Source: Saccharothrix violaceirubra
GTDB lineage: Bacteria > Actinomycetota > Actinomycetes > Mycobacteriales > Pseudonocardiaceae
DNA: 64,000 nucleotides
NCBI RefSeq assembly: GCF_014203755.1
Contig: NZ_JACHJS010000001.1
Location: 1,364,001 to 1,428,000 of the forward strand
Direction of reading: 5' to 3'
Shown here piece by piece: positions 46,012 to 54,691 of this stretch. Made by a program: the position numbers and the translations under genes. How positions within the stretch are numbered: position 1 is the stretch's first letter; each line of letters starts with the position of its first letter. The notes beneath the pieces were generated by a model that was given only the letters and a program-made list of their open reading frames with translations, made no database searches and was not told the origin of the DNA.

Positions 46012-46653
46012 TCAGTCCGTCAGGTCGTAGAGGCGTTCGGGTGACACCACGTCGATCTTCTTACGCCCGGTGTTGATGATCCCTTTCTCGCGCAGCGAGC
46101 GCAGCACGCGGACGAGGGACTCACGGGAGATTCCCGCGATGCTCGCGATCTCCTCCTGCGAGAGCGACACGGCGCCTTGGTCCGCGATGCCCCGGTGCAA
46201 CACCATGTCGACCAGCACGGCCGCCACGCGCTGCGTCGCCGATCCGGAGAACTGCACCCGTTGGCGGTCCACGTCCCGCTGCCGCCCGATCACCACGGTG
46301 AGCACGACCCAGGCGATTCGGGGACGCCGCTGGCACAACCGCGCGAAAGACGCCGCCGACACCACGAGGGCGCGGACCGGTCCCAGCGCCCGGACGGTCG
46401 CCGAGCGAGGCAGGCCGTCCACCGCCGCGCGTTCCCCGAGAAGATCGCCGGCACCCCGCACCGCGAGCACTTTCTCCGCCCCGACGAGACGCGCCTTGGT
46501 CACCCGCAGCAGGCCGCGCAGGACCACCAGCACATGTCCCGTCGTGTCGCCCTCGTGACAGATCACCGCATCCGGTGCGTAGTCGTGCTCGACGCCGGCG
46601 GCGCGGAAGACGGTCTGTTCCTCGGGCGTCAAGAGGTTCCAGAAGCGGTCCAC
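46012..46653 (-). CDS. Crp/Fnr family transcriptional regulator
   Basis: A 213-residue regulator. The N-terminal cyclic-nucleotide-binding fold (residues 10-125) has AVICHEGDTTGHVLVVLRG and the phosphate-binding cassette region GDLLGERAAVDGLPRSATVRA, close to the CRP consensus G-E-x-A-x(n)-R-S/T-A-T. The C-terminal Crp HTH is SLSQEEIASIAGISRESLVR then VLRSLREKGII. There are no N-terminal cysteines for an Fnr-type cluster, so a cAMP-like ligand is more likely. Stands alone. Confidence 0.92.
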   Translation of the reverse strand: MDRFWNLLTPEEQTVFRAAGVEHDYAPDAVICHEGDTTGHVLVVLRGLLRVTKARLVGAEKVLAVRGAGDLLGERAAVDGLPRSATVRALGPVRALVVSAASFARLCQRRPRIAWVVLTVVIGRQRDVDRQRVQFSGSATQRVAAVLVDMVLHRGIADQGAVSLSQEEIASIAGISRESLVRVLRSLREKGIINTGRKKIDVVSPERLYDLTD

Positions 46654-46854
46654 CCGTCAAGCGTGACGGGTACGTCGGCACCGAGGACCGTGGCGCTAGC
46701 ACCGACCACCCGATCGGCAAAGCGTTCACAGTTGACCAAGGAGCCGCCTCACGGCGGCCTGACCATTGACCCGTGAGGATGATGGTGACCGAAGGAACCG
46801 CCCGGCCGTGAGGACCGGCTAGTCGCCGGGCCCCGCGAATCGTATCCTGGTCGA

Positions 46855-46876
46855 GACGCCCCCATGGCGGGGCGTC
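46855..46876 (+). promoter_or_regulatory. Leader hairpin upstream of the DUF3040 gene
   Basis: GACGCCCC and GGGGCGTC pair in an 8-bp stem with a 6-nt loop, 64 bases before the ATG. Possible terminator or leader structure. Confidence 0.35.
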
Positions 46877-46939
46877 CGCCGGGACCGGCGGCAACCGTGA
46901 AGACCCGGCGCCCGCGACCGCTGTGCCGGAGGAGGAGCC

Positions 46940-47323
46940 ATGCCACTCTCCGAGCACGAGCAGCGACTGCTCGACCAGATCGAGCGCGCGCTCTACGCCG
47001 AGGACCCGAAGTTCGCATCCACGGTGCGCGGCGCCAAGCTGCGCAAGCCGTCGCGCAGGCGGCGCATCCAGGGCATCGCTTTGTTCGCCGTGGGTGTCGC
47101 GCTGCTGGTGACGGGTGTGATGTTGCCGAAGCTCGCTGGCATCCCGGTGGTGAGCGTGGTCGGCTTCCTGTTGATGTTCTTCGGCGTGCTGCTGACAGTC
47201 ACGACGCTGCGTCGTGGCGATCAGAGTGCCGAAGAGTCGTCCGGACAGGGCAGCCGTCCGAGCCGCAGCTCGTTCTCCCAGAAGATGGAAGAACGCTTCC
47301 GTCGTCGCTTCGAGGACGAGTAG
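46940..47323 (+). CDS. DUF3040 membrane protein
   Basis: 127 residues, typical of the actinobacterial DUF3040 family. The opening MPLSEHEQRLLDQIERALYAEDPKFAS is the family signature, followed by a basic stretch and two membrane helices (about residues 43-61 and 66-88) and a charged tail. Members are expressed with division and cell-wall genes, and the family is often near the dcw cluster. The molecular role is unknown. The ATG follows GGAGGAGG. Confidence 0.92.
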   Translation: MPLSEHEQRLLDQIERALYAEDPKFASTVRGAKLRKPSRRRRIQGIALFAVGVALLVTGVMLPKLAGIPVVSVVGFLLMFFGVLLTVTTLRRGDQSAEESSGQGSRPSRSSFSQKMEERFRRRFEDE

Positions 47324-47339
47324 AAGCCCCGTGACGTCT

Positions 47340-47370
47340 GCGGCCCGCCCTGAGAGGGGCGGGCCGCTTT
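47340..47370. terminator. Terminator between convergent DUF3040 and TgpA genes
   Basis: GCGGCCCGCCC and GGGCGGGCCGC pair in a perfect 11-bp stem with a 6-nt loop, followed by TTT on the plus strand. It can serve both convergent transcripts. Confidence 0.85.
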
Positions 47371-47388
47371 CGGCTGTCCGAATCTTTG

Positions 47389-49809
47389 TCAGACGCGTTC
47401 CGGCTCCTCGGCGGGCGCCTTCGGGTGCAGTACGGACCGGGGCAATACCCGGGCGCGGAACGCCAGCGGCGCATTGCGGTGCAGGCTGCGTCGGACCTCG
47501 TCCAGGGCGTGGGGAAGTGCCGGGTCGGCGCCACCGGTCGCGCTATACCACGACCGTTCGATCGCGCCGACGACCGCTCGAAGTCCGTTACGGCCCGCGT
47601 CGTCGAGCTGATGGGTGCGCGCCAGTCGACGTGCCGCGATTCGGACCGTCTCGGTGGACGGCACCCGTGTGCCGCGGTCGACGGACTCGGCGAGCAGTTC
47701 GGCCCACGCCGCGTCGGCCGCGTCCGGCCCTAGTCGCGCCACCGTGTGCAGTCGTGTACGGCGTTTCAACACACGCAGCGCTGCCGGTGCGGCTACGACA
47801 GCGGCGAGCACGATCGGTACTGTGAGCCACCATGTGACGAACGCCACGGCGAAGGTGGCAGTCGCGACTGTCGCGGCCAAGGCGCCCACCAGTATCGGCG
47901 GCCTTGGCGCACGACGATTGCCGCCGAACGCGACCAGCAGCCACAGGGCCACGGCGAGCAACAGGGCGACGAGTGCGATGATCATGTGCCAGACCGGTGT
48001 CGGATCGGACTTCTGGGCCTGACCGGACTGGTCCGCGGCACCCGGCGCGGCGGTCGTCGTCGTGCCCGCGCTCGCGGTGGTCGTCGTGGTCGTGGTCGTC
48101 GTCGAGGTGGTACCGGAGTCGTCCTCCTCGTCGTCCGGGTTCATGCCGGAGATGTACGGCGGCACGACGCTGCGTCCGTCCGACAGCGGCGTCGGATCGA
48201 ACGTCATCCAGCCGTAGTCCGGGAAGTACACCTCGACCCACGCGTGGGCGTCCTGCGTGGTGATCGTCTGGTATTCGTCGGTGGGGAAGCCCGCGGTGAA
48301 GCCGAGCGCCACCCGTGACGGAATGCCCACCGCCCGCGCCATGACCGCCATCGCCGAGGCGTACTGCTCGCAGTACCCGGTCTTGCCCTTGAGTACGAAG
48401 TCCGTCAGCGCGTCGGTCGACGTGTCGTTCTTGGTCTCGAGCGAGTACTTGAAGCCCTGTGTCCCATCGGTGAAGTACTGGTGCAACGCGTACGCCTTGT
48501 CGAACTGGTTGCGTGCACCGGCCGTGATCCGTTTCGCCAGCTCGAGGATCTCCGGGTCGACGCTCGGTGCCTCCAGGTACGCCTGGTCGACATCCGGGTT
48601 GCCGGTCACGCCTCGGAGCGTGTCGGTGCCCGGTTCACCCAGTGCGGTCTCCAACGTGTACTTCTCGGACTTGCGTGCACGGACGCTGTAGACCATTCCC
48701 CGGCCCGCGTCCCACCGCCAGTTGTCGTCCACGCCAGCGAACCGGCGCGGCCTGCCGTACACCGGCAGCCAGTTGTCCAGCCACGTGACCGGCTCGATCT
48801 CGATCGAGGTGACGTCACCCGTGCCGGGATCGCCCGGCTGGACGGACACGACGCCGTTCGCCGCCACGCCCTCCGACAGGTTCCCGCCGAGCTGCCACCC
48901 CTTGCCCGGTACGTACTCGCGCAACGTCATCGCACGCAGGTACTCGGACTTGGGCAGGCCGCGGACCCGGAACAGCTCACGGGTCTCACCGCGGTCGAGC
49001 ATGCCGCGCAGTTCGGTCATCGGGTCGATGCCCAGTCCGCCGGAGCCGCCGCCGGCCTCGTCACCGCCGCCGGGCAGCCGTCCGACCGTGCCGACCAGCG
49101 TCAACGCGCCACCGGAGACCGCAGCGATCACCAGAGCGGTCACCGTGACCACCGTCGCGGTCGGCCCGGGGCTTCCGCCGCCGCGCCTGCCACGCCACGA
49201 GTCGTGTCTGCGTCGACCGTCGACCACCAGGAGCAGGGCGAACCCCGCCGCACCGCAGACGAACGTCCACATCGGGAGCATGTCGTCGGCCAACGATGCG
49301 GGCACCGCGAATACGCACAACAACACGAGACCGGACGCCGCAGGCGCGGCTGCACCCACCGCGAGCGTGTCGACCAAGACCGCGACGAGACCGATCGCGA
49401 CCATCACCAGGCACCGCATCGCGGGGGTGTCCGGCACCGGTGGGATGCCTGTCTGGACCTCGGAGACCGCGTCGCCGAGCACCGCGCCCAGATCGGTGAT
49501 CGACTGCGGGTCGGGCAACACGATGAGGATGCCGCTGCGGGTGAAGATCGTCACCAGCAGGCACAGCAGCGCGACGAGCTGACCGAGTCCGACCACCAAC
49601 GCTGGTATGCGCACAGACCGCAGCAGTACACCGACCCCGACGACGACCGCGATCGTCACGGCCAGGTACACCAGCCACAACCCACCGGCGATCACACTGG
49701 CCAGCGCGGTCGACGCGCACAGCGTCGCGAGCCCGGCCACCGCCGGTGTCGCGGTCACGGTCGCCGCACCGCGCGCTGTTCTCGCCGCCAACTCAGCCCA
49801 CCTCCGCAC
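47389..49809 (-). CDS. TgpA-like transglutaminase-domain membrane protein
   Basis: An 806-residue protein. The N-terminal DUF3488 part has six to seven membrane helices (residues about 10-240). The extracytoplasmic transglutaminase-like domain has the Cys-His-Asp core: GKTGYCEQYASAMAVMARAVGIPSRVALGF (Cys in G-Y-C-E, split motif), TTQDAHAWVEVYFPDYGW with the His, and FDPTP with the Asp. A Thr/Ser/Ala linker leads to further helices and a DUF4129-like C-terminus. It follows moxR and the DUF58 gene, with overlapping ends, in the standard MoxR-DUF58-TgpA cluster thought to work at the cell envelope. Confidence 0.93.
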   Translation of the reverse strand: MRRWAELAARTARGAATVTATPAVAGLATLCASTALASVIAGGLWLVYLAVTIAVVVGVGVLLRSVRIPALVVGLGQLVALLCLLVTIFTRSGILIVLPDPQSITDLGAVLGDAVSEVQTGIPPVPDTPAMRCLVMVAIGLVAVLVDTLAVGAAAPAASGLVLLCVFAVPASLADDMLPMWTFVCGAAGFALLLVVDGRRRHDSWRGRRGGGSPGPTATVVTVTALVIAAVSGGALTLVGTVGRLPGGGDEAGGGSGGLGIDPMTELRGMLDRGETRELFRVRGLPKSEYLRAMTLREYVPGKGWQLGGNLSEGVAANGVVSVQPGDPGTGDVTSIEIEPVTWLDNWLPVYGRPRRFAGVDDNWRWDAGRGMVYSVRARKSEKYTLETALGEPGTDTLRGVTGNPDVDQAYLEAPSVDPEILELAKRITAGARNQFDKAYALHQYFTDGTQGFKYSLETKNDTSTDALTDFVLKGKTGYCEQYASAMAVMARAVGIPSRVALGFTAGFPTDEYQTITTQDAHAWVEVYFPDYGWMTFDPTPLSDGRSVVPPYISGMNPDDEEDDSGTTSTTTTTTTTTASAGTTTTAAPGAADQSGQAQKSDPTPVWHMIIALVALLLAVALWLLVAFGGNRRAPRPPILVGALAATVATATFAVAFVTWWLTVPIVLAAVVAAPAALRVLKRRTRLHTVARLGPDAADAAWAELLAESVDRGTRVPSTETVRIAARRLARTHQLDDAGRNGLRAVVGAIERSWYSATGGADPALPHALDEVRRSLHRNAPLAFRARVLPRSVLHPKAPAEEPERV

Positions 49810-51052
49810 GCGTCGGACGGGAACCGGCGCTGTGGCACAGCTCCTGCCAGACCTGGTTCATCGACACGGCGGGCGTCGCGACGACCGCGCCCCAACCCGC
49901 CGCGCGTAGCAGCGCGAGCGCCTCCGACGCATCCGGCGCCGGGTCCTCGTTCGGCAACGCCCATCCGCGCACGTCGATGACGACGGCGAGGCTTCTCACG
50001 CCACGCGGGCGGTTGCGGATTAGGGTGTCGACGACGCCCGGTGAACACGCGCCGAGCACCGCGATCAGTTCCTGTCCCGCACCCGCATCAAGTCCCAGCG
50101 CCGGTGCCGCCCGGTGTGACGCCTGGAGTCCCGCCAACACGTCGAGCACCACGGCGTCGCTGTGCCCACCTTCGCTGGAACCACCCGCGAGTACGTGGCC
50201 GTCATCGCCGATCAGCCGCACCTGCTGACCAAACCTGTGCAGGTGCAGGCACACCGACGCGGTGAAGGACACGGCCCATTCCAAGGACGCACCCGGACCC
50301 GAGCCGCGATGAGCGGTCAGTCGGTGGTCAAGCAGGACCGTGGTGCCGCCCCGCCAGGGACGTTCCTCGACCCGGACCATCAACTCGTCCCGGCGCGCGG
50401 TCGAACGCCAGTGGACCTTTCGCAGGTCGTCGCCGTGCCTATAAGGACGGACGACCGCGTCGTCCTCACCCTGACCCGCGCGCAGCCGGATCGAACCGTC
50501 GTCGCCCGCGCCCATGCCCGATCCGCCGGGTAGTCCGGTCAGGCCGGTCACCCGGGGCACGACGACCAGACGACTGCGACCCGCCAGTTCGCGGTCGAAC
50601 TCGGCGAGCCCGAACGGGTCCGTGATCCGTGCCATGAGCGGGCCGACTTGCTGGATGCCGCGCATCACGGGCTTGAGCGGGTACCGCAACGCCGTCACCG
50701 TGTTGCGCGGCAGTCGCTCCACGACGAAACGTGGACGTGCCCCGAGCGCATACGGCACGCCGTCCTCCATGAGCAACCCGCCGGTCGGCAGCCTTCCCGT
50801 GCTACGGAGTTCGACCCGGGCCTCCGCGGCGGCGCCGACCTGTACCCGTCCCGGGTACAGGAACCGCGTCGCGTGCAGCCCGACGCGCGCCCGTCCGGCA
50901 AGCCACGCCGCGAGGAGAGGCAACGCGATGACGAACACGGACACACGCAACAGATCGCGTTCGTTGAGCAGGACCGCGCACAACCCCGCTGCGACGCCGG
51001 CAGCGAGCAGGCACCGGCCGCGCGTGGTGAGCCCGGACAGCGCCCCGCGCAC
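49793..51052 (-). CDS. DUF58 domain protein
   Basis: A 419-residue protein with two N-terminal membrane helices (about residues 14-52), a beta-rich middle (VQVGAAAEARVELRSTGRLP) and the conserved DUF58 core VRPYRHGDDLRKVHWRSTARRDELMVRVEE, followed by a vWA-like alpha/beta fold with LLDHRL. DUF58 proteins act with MoxR ATPases. The gene starts 1 base before the moxR end and overlaps the TgpA gene by 17 bases, so the three are one operon. Confidence 0.92.
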   Translation of the reverse strand: MRGALSGLTTRGRCLLAAGVAAGLCAVLLNERDLLRVSVFVIALPLLAAWLAGRARVGLHATRFLYPGRVQVGAAAEARVELRSTGRLPTGGLLMEDGVPYALGARPRFVVERLPRNTVTALRYPLKPVMRGIQQVGPLMARITDPFGLAEFDRELAGRSRLVVVPRVTGLTGLPGGSGMGAGDDGSIRLRAGQGEDDAVVRPYRHGDDLRKVHWRSTARRDELMVRVEERPWRGGTTVLLDHRLTAHRGSGPGASLEWAVSFTASVCLHLHRFGQQVRLIGDDGHVLAGGSSEGGHSDAVVLDVLAGLQASHRAAPALGLDAGAGQELIAVLGACSPGVVDTLIRNRPRGVRSLAVVIDVRGWALPNEDPAPDASEALALLRAAGWGAVVATPAVSMNQVWQELCHSAGSRPTRAEVG

Positions 51053-51053
51053 G

Positions 51054-52091
51054 TCAGCGACCGGGGAGGTGCTGTGGAACGGGGACGCGCTGGAGCAACC
51101 CGCGCACGAGGTCGGCCGACGACCGCCGGGCCGCCTGCGCCTCAGCGGTCAGCACGAGCCGGTGCGCGAGCACAGGGACGGCGACCACGTGGATGTCGTC
51201 CGGCACGACGAAGTCGCGTCCCGACAACGCGGCCTGGGCACGTGCCGCGCGCACGAGCTGCAACGTCGACCGCGGCGACGCACCGAGACGCAGCTCGGGC
51301 AGTCGTCGGGTCGCGCCGACCAACTCGACCGCGTACCGGCGGATGTCCGGCGACAGGTGCACGCGACGCACGGCCTGTACGAGCTTGAGCACCTGGTCCC
51401 CGGTCGACACCGGCCGCAAGTCGGCCAATGGGTTGCTGCCCGCGTGCTCGTCGACCATCGCCAGCTCGGCCTGCGGGTCGGGGTAGCCGATCGACACGCG
51501 CGCGGTGAACCGGTCGCGCTGCGCCTCGGGGAGGGCGTACGTGCCCTCCATCTCGATCGGGTTCTGGGTGGCGATCACCATGAACGGCGCGGCGAGCTGG
51601 TAGGTGTTGCCGTCGACCGTGACCTGTTGCTCCTCCATGCACTCCAGAAGCGCGGACTGCGTCTTGGGGGAGGCGCGGTTGATCTCGTCGCCGACCACGA
51701 TGTTCGCGAAGATCGGACCGGGCCGGAACTCGAAGTCGTTGTCCTGGCGGTTGTAGATCGACGAGCCGGTGACGTCGCTGGGCAGGAGGTCGGGTGTGAA
51801 CTGGAGTCGGCTGACCGTGCAGTCGATCGACCGGGCGAGGGCCTTGGCCAACGACGTCTTGCCGACACCGGGGACGTCCTCCACCAGGAGGTGTCCCTCG
51901 GCCAGCAGGGTCACCAACGCGATGCGGACGACCTCGGGTTTGCCGACGAGGACCCGTTCGACGTTCGCCGCGATCCGTCCGGCCACCGCGTGCAGTTCGG
52001 CGAGCACGTCGTCCGGTCGGACCGGCCCGTGGTGATTCACCCCACCGTAGGAGTGGTCGGGCGGTGCGGCTGGCTGGGTACTCGGAGTCAC
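51054..52091 (-). CDS. MoxR family AAA+ ATPase
   Basis: A 345-residue AAA+ chaperone-like ATPase. Walker A is EDVPGVGKTSLA (about residues 67-78), Walker B IVVGDEINRASPKTQSALLE, sensor 1 MVIATQNPIEMEGTYALPEAQ with DRF arginine motif, and the C-terminal lid carries the sensor 2 region. The GTG at 52091 has an excellent GGAGG site 7 bases upstream; longer readings would run into the mraZ upstream region. MoxR proteins activate or mature partner proteins; here the partners are the two downstream membrane proteins. Confidence 0.94.
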   Translation of the reverse strand: MTPSTQPAAPPDHSYGGVNHHGPVRPDDVLAELHAVAGRIAANVERVLVGKPEVVRIALVTLLAEGHLLVEDVPGVGKTSLAKALARSIDCTVSRLQFTPDLLPSDVTGSSIYNRQDNDFEFRPGPIFANIVVGDEINRASPKTQSALLECMEEQQVTVDGNTYQLAAPFMVIATQNPIEMEGTYALPEAQRDRFTARVSIGYPDPQAELAMVDEHAGSNPLADLRPVSTGDQVLKLVQAVRRVHLSPDIRRYAVELVGATRRLPELRLGASPRSTLQLVRAARAQAALSGRDFVVPDDIHVVAVPVLAHRLVLTAEAQAARRSSADLVRGLLQRVPVPQHLPGR

Positions 52092-52542
52092 TCGACCTCC
52101 ATGAGCAGGGCGGCCCACCCGCGGCGGTGTCGCGCCAGGCGGTGAGCGTTTCACGCAGTGTGTCAAACCAGGGCGAGGCGCCCTACACCGATTGAACAGA
52201 TTCATGTCTTCGACTGCCACGTACCGGCTTCCCCCACCGGTTCGCCCACAATCCCCCACGACCCCCTCTCGAAGCCGCCGTAGTGCGGTTATCGCTGGAC
52301 CGTACGGGTGAAGAAATCCGGGTTTCGGCTCACTCCACGGTGTAAGCCTGTCCGTCTTCCCCCACCACGCTCCGTGCCTGGCATCTTCGCTCTACCTGCG
52401 GAAACGCTGCGGCACCTGGCTCGTGGAGGGCCGTTTCGACGTTGACTGTGGAGAAAAGTGGGGTACTGTGGCGCCCGGTGGGGCAGACGGGGGCCCCACT
52501 GCCGGTTTCACCGTCGGCTTCGGCGGCGGGAGGTGTGGCGCC
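52092..52542. other. Divergent regulatory region between moxR and mraZ
   Basis: About 450 bases with no gene. It must hold the promoter of the moxR operon (minus strand) and that of the whole dcw cluster (plus strand). It contains the MraZ operator next to mraZ and three GTGGG-type words on the minus strand near 52231-52259. Confidence 0.65.
52448..52483 (+). promoter_or_regulatory. MraZ operator, four boxes in 10-bp phase
   Basis: GTGGAG (52448), GTGGGG (52458), GTGGCG (52468) and GTGGGG (52478) recur at exactly 10-bp steps. MraZ binds tandem GTGG-type boxes upstream of its own gene in several bacteria. Four phased copies 60 bases before the mraZ start are strong evidence of autoregulation of the dcw cluster. 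Confidence 0.85.
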
Positions 52543-52974
52543 ATGTTCCTGGGCACGCATCACCCCAAGTTGGACGACAAGGGCCGGCTGACGCTGCCTG
52601 CGAAGTTCCGGGACGCGCTAGCGGGGGGTCTCATGGTCACCAAAGGCCAGGACCACTGCCTCTACGTGTTCCCCCGTGGCGAGTTCGAGCAGATGGCGCG
52701 CAAGGTGGCCGACGCACCGTTCACGAACGAGGCGGTCCGGGCCTACCAGCGCTACCTGTTCGCGGGAACGGACGAGCAGCGGCCGGACGGCCAGGGCCGG
52801 GTGACGATCGCACCGGAACTGCGCCGGTACGCGGGGTTGACCAAGGAGTGCGTGGTCATCGGCGCGATCAACCGGTTGGAGATCTGGGACGCGCAGGCGT
52901 GGCAGCGCTACCTGGACGAACACGAGGACAGCTACGCCGAGGCGCGCGAGGAGGTGCTCCCCGGCGTCTTCTGA
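52543..52974 (+). CDS. mraZ: Transcriptional regulator MraZ
   Basis: A 143-residue AbrB-like DNA-binding protein made of two SpoVT-AbrB repeats. Each has the D-x-K-G-R motif: [15 protein letters not shown] (residues about 10-24) and [19 protein letters not shown] (about 87-105). MraZ forms a ring that binds the boxes upstream of its gene and tunes the division/cell-wall operon. The ATG at 52543 gives the invariant [11 protein letters not shown] start. Confidence 0.97.
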   Translation: MFLGTHHPKLDDKGRLTLPAKFRDALAGGLMVTKGQDHCLYVFPRGEFEQMARKVADAPFTNEAVRAYQRYLFAGTDEQRPDGQGRVTIAPELRRYAGLTKECVVIGAINRLEIWDAQAWQRYLDEHEDSYAEAREEVLPGVF

Positions 52975-53037
52975 CCGAAGGGCTCGACGTTTCGAGGTTT
53001 CGGGTGCCGTGAGGCCTCGGTCCGCTCGGCTTTCGGC

Positions 53038-53063
53038 CCTGGCGCACCTTCCCCGGCGCCAGG
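53038..53063 (+). promoter_or_regulatory. Hairpin in the mraZ-rsmH gap
   Basis: CCTGGCGC pairs with GCGCCAGG over a 10-nt loop. It could attenuate transcription between mraZ and rsmH or be an RNA processing site. Confidence 0.35.
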
Positions 53064-53139
53064 TTCGACGGGCGGGCGGGGACCTGACGACACCCGATCT
53101 CGTCTCTCGCGGGAGGGGAGCAGCACAGGGAGAGAGTTC

Positions 53140-54087
53140 ATGGGAGAGCGGGCGCGGCACGTGCCGGTTCTGCTCGACCGCGTGCTCGACCTCCTCGCGC
53201 CCGCGATCGAGGATCGCGACGCCGTGTTCGTCGACTGCACGCTCGGTCTCGGCGGGCACTCGGAGGCTGTTCTCCACCGCTTTCCCCAGGTCAAGCTGGT
53301 CGGACTCGACCGCGACCCCCAGGCCATCGGACTCGCCCGCGAACGGCTGACGCCCTTCGCCGACCGGGTGGAGTTCGTCCAGACCACGTACGACCGCATC
53401 GCGGACGTCGTCGTCGGTACAAAGGTCGACGGCATCCTCATGGACCTCGGTGTCTCCTCGCTCCAACTCGACGCCGAGGAGCGCGGGTTCGCCTACTCCA
53501 AGGACGCACCGCTGGACATGCGCATGAGCGCGGGCACCGGCGAGACGGCGGCGGACGTCCTCAACACCTACGAGGTCGACGACCTCACCCGAGTGCTGCG
53601 TGACTACGGCGAGGAGCGGTTCGCCCGCAAGATCGCCGGAGCCGTGGCCCGTGAACGCGCCCGTGAGCCGTTCACGACCAGCGGCAGGCTGGTCCAACTG
53701 CTCTACGACGTGGTTCCCGCCGCCACCCGGCGGACCGGCGGCCATCCGGCCAAACGCACGTTTCAGGCGTTGCGCATCGAGGTCAACCGGGAACTGGAGT
53801 CGTTGCGCTTGGCGCTGCCCGCGGCGCTGTCCGTGCTCGCGGTCGGCGGCCGGATCGTCGTCGAGTCCTACCAGTCGCTGGAGGACCGGATGGTGAAACG
53901 GGCGTTCGCCGACCTCGCCGTGTCCCGTACCCCGCCCGGCCTGCCGGTGGAACTTCCCGGCCACGGCCCCGAGCTGAAACTCGTCACCCGCGGTGGCGAA
54001 CCGGCCGGCGAACTCGAGATCGAGGACAACCCCAGGGCCGCGTCGGTGAGGCTGCGCGCGGCGGAACGGATTCGGGAGGCGACATGA
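53140..54087 (+). CDS. rsmH: 16S rRNA m4C1402 methyltransferase RsmH
   Basis: N4-methylates C1402 of 16S rRNA in the decoding centre. The 315-residue protein has [13 protein letters not shown], the SAM motif [23 protein letters not shown], the [17 protein letters not shown] block and [18 protein letters not shown], all family-specific. The ATG at 53140 follows GGGAGAGAG. The stop overlaps the ftsL start (ATGA). Second gene of the dcw cluster, as usual. Confidence 0.97.
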   Translation: MGERARHVPVLLDRVLDLLAPAIEDRDAVFVDCTLGLGGHSEAVLHRFPQVKLVGLDRDPQAIGLARERLTPFADRVEFVQTTYDRIADVVVGTKVDGILMDLGVSSLQLDAEERGFAYSKDAPLDMRMSAGTGETAADVLNTYEVDDLTRVLRDYGEERFARKIAGAVARERAREPFTTSGRLVQLLYDVVPAATRRTGGHPAKRTFQALRIEVNRELESLRLALPAALSVLAVGGRIVVESYQSLEDRMVKRAFADLAVSRTPPGLPVELPGHGPELKLVTRGGEPAGELEIEDNPRAASVRLRAAERIREAT

Positions 54088-54668
54088 CCGCACCGGCCCG
54101 GACCGGCGGCACCGCGTCGACCGGCTCCAACCCGCGTGAACGTCAGCTGCGCAAGGCCGCCGCCGAGCGGTCCCGCACCCGGTCCGCCGCGGCCGAACGT
54201 GCTTACGCCCGTCGGGCCCAGCGTTCCGGGCCGCGGAAGAACACCGCTTCCGCACCGCAGTCGGGCGTGACGCCGCGAGCGCCGTTCGTGGTCATGGTGA
54301 TGGTCGTGCTCAGCGTTGGCATCGCCGCGATCATGTGGCTGTCCACGCAGGCGACCGCCGACTCGTACCGGCTCCAGGACGCCCGCGCCGAGGAGACCCG
54401 CCTGGCCCGCCAGGTCGAGCAGTTGCGGCAGGAGGTGGCCATGGCCGAGTCACCGCTCAAGCTCGCCGAGGCCGCACAGGCGTTGGGCCTGGTCCCGGCC
54501 GGCGACCCGGCGCGACTGCGTCGACTGCCCGACGGCACGGTCGAGGTGTACGGCAAACCGTCCGCCGCGCCCGAACCGCCCCGCCCGGCACCCACCACCA
54601 CGGACACCCCCGCCGGGAACACCACGACACCACCCGCTCCGACCACCACGCCGCCGGCCGGTGGTTGA
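54084..54668 (+). CDS. ftsL: Cell division protein FtsL-like
   Basis: A 194-residue bitopic division protein that bridges FtsQ/FtsB-type subunits to FtsW-FtsI. It has a basic cytoplasmic N-terminus (about 70 residues), one transmembrane helix (about 70-90), a leucine-zipper-like coiled coil ([27 protein letters not shown]) and a Pro/Thr-rich extracytoplasmic tail. FtsL is poorly conserved, so the call rests on topology and position between rsmH and ftsI. The ATG overlaps the rsmH stop. Confidence 0.85.
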   Translation: MTAPARTGGTASTGSNPRERQLRKAAAERSRTRSAAAERAYARRAQRSGPRKNTASAPQSGVTPRAPFVVMVMVVLSVGIAAIMWLSTQATADSYRLQDARAEETRLARQVEQLRQEVAMAESPLKLAEAAQALGLVPAGDPARLRRLPDGTVEVYGKPSAAPEPPRPAPTTTDTPAGNTTTPPAPTTTPPAGG

Positions 54669-54691
54669 GCGGTCACCGGAGGAGATCAGCG

